This document shows positions 50,967 through 51,449 of a stretch of 51,449 nucleotides of DNA, one piece after another. Origin of the DNA: Candidatus Aminicenantota bacterium (GTDB taxonomy: Bacteria; Acidobacteriota; Aminicenantia; UBA2199). The notes beneath the pieces were generated by a model. It had not been told where the DNA came from. It was given only the letters and a program-made list of their open reading frames with translations, and did no database searches. A program made the position numbers and the translations under genes. The first letter of the stretch is position 1; each line of letters starts with the position of its first letter. Location of the stretch: positions 4,740-56,188 of the forward strand of contig WVZO01000713.1 in assembly GCA_011772425.1 (NCBI GenBank). The letters are read 5' to 3'.

Positions 50967-50987
50967 TATTCATGATTTTTTTTATTA

Positions 50988-51084
50988 ATATTCTGTAAAA
51001 ACGCGCAAAAAAACAACGTTTTCCCGGTTGGTACCCTTCAAATGTCATGAACGACGCCTATAGGGTGGGGTCGCCGCCGACCCC
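50988..51084 (+). repeat. 26-bp repeat followed by a GC-rich hairpin, second copy
   Basis: Identical to 370-395. It is followed at 51067-51084 by GGGGTCG/CGACCCC with a four-base loop. The gap 50967-51142 contains nothing else that I recognise. Confidence 0.5.
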
Positions 51085-51142
51085 TAAGCGATAACTTAAG
51101 GATAATATCAGATTAATAAAGGCTCTTGCTTTTTTTAATAAA

Positions 51143-51384
51143 AAGTTTTTCAGGGGGTCCAGGGGGGCGGTTTTTCAAAAAAGCCTCCCTGGTCGCCGAA
51201 GGCAAAAAAAACTCTTATGAGAGATCAGGATGGGCAGGCTTAACGTTTTTTTAGCTCACAGATACTACTGCCTATCCTGGAGATAAAAATATGGGTAAGT
51301 AGATCCGCACGGAGGGCAATAGGGTTTTAATAGTGCCCGTGCGGTACGAGAGATAAGGTGCCCTGCGGGCAATTTTAAATCGCC
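51143..51384 (-). repeat. Multi-hairpin intergenic repeat element, copy C (inverted)
   Basis: Same order as copies A and B when read on the minus strand: GCCC-GCA-GGGC (51360-51370), CCGCACGG/CCGTGCGG (51304-51342 region), and a 12-base stem with arms at 51226-51237 and 51268-51279. The last stem is an imperfect T-rich one near 51169-51190. In the 12-base stem one A-T pair of A/B is G-C here, and one pair is G-T on the plus strand. Confidence 0.75.
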
Positions 51385-51449
51385 TGCTGGATAAAGTACC
51401 TGGCACCTTCGATTATATCGATATTCTTGAGAGCGGCAGCATGACGTTT
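51375..51449 (-). CDS. C-terminal fragment of an unknown protein at the window edge
   Basis: A minus-strand frame enters from the edge and stops at 51377-51375; the 24 visible residues end DIIEGARYFIQQAI. Too short to name. The stop codon lies in the first bases of repeat copy C, so the element may have changed the end of this gene. Confidence 0.3.
   Translation of the reverse strand, partial: KRHAAALKNIDIIEGARYFIQQAI

Noticed and set aside
1-51449. tRNA, rRNA and known riboswitches
   Set aside because: I looked for T-loop and anticodon-arm patterns and for common riboswitch cores and saw none that hold up; a tRNAscan/Infernal run would be decisive.

Overview
The window looks like chromosomal DNA of an uncultured, protein-fermenting anaerobe. 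The best guess is a member of Candidatus Aminicenantes (OP8) or a close relative; this is inferred from gene content, not from a marker search. The pointers are a class I lanthipeptide-type precursor, three peptide/amino-acid-type transporters in a row (AbgT, sodium:solute symporter, OPT), a very large DUF4062/STAND NTPase, an AddAB-type repair pair, and many small intergenic repeats. I found no rRNA, tRNA or CRISPR array.

Layout. 1-9.7 kb is an accessory region: the N-terminus of a XerD-like recombinase, an orphan RiPP precursor, a truncated AAA-ATPase pseudogene, an Xre-RES toxin-antitoxin pair with a perfect operator, and a two-gene unit (membrane lipoprotein plus a 2050-residue DUF4062-STAND NTPase). 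10-17 kb carries addB-addA-like recombination genes and a PIN toxin-antitoxin pair. 17-22.5 kb holds the transporters. 22.5-34 kb holds a coiled-coil PD-(D/E)XK protein and a housekeeping block on the minus strand: ispH, a ribosomal protein S1 with a long acidic extension, a HIT hydrolase, a sulfatase-like lipoprotein and aspS, with an RlmN-Ski2 helicase fusion just upstream. 34-36.3 kb is an ECF sigma / anti-sigma / two Spy-like proteins operon. 36.4-45.7 kb is a polysaccharide locus: a NusG-like antiterminator, a structured leader, a Wzz-like protein, four genes matching the UDP-GlcNAc(3NAc)A pathway, a UDP-glucuronate decarboxylase, GDP-fucose synthase, then an Asp/Glu racemase. 45.9-50.8 kb is an unrecognised cassette bracketed by two paralogous XRE regulators; it contains a leaderless small ORF, a secreted helical protein, an ABC-2-type permease fused to a degenerate ATPase-like domain, and an unknown protein.

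Two signals cut across genes. First, five loci have a sigma70-like -10 element followed by exactly six bases and then the start codon (starts at 518, 1358, 34066, 36421, 46746), so leaderless mRNAs seem to be a regular class here. Second, a roughly 240-bp intergenic element occurs three times (about 9745, 23505 and 51143), with stem-loops whose arms change in a compensatory way, which points to a conserved structured element. A second family of short cttcgtg/cacgaag repeats lies in at least eight gaps.

All functions come from reading motifs by eye. Promoters, operators and hairpins were found by inspection and are predictions.
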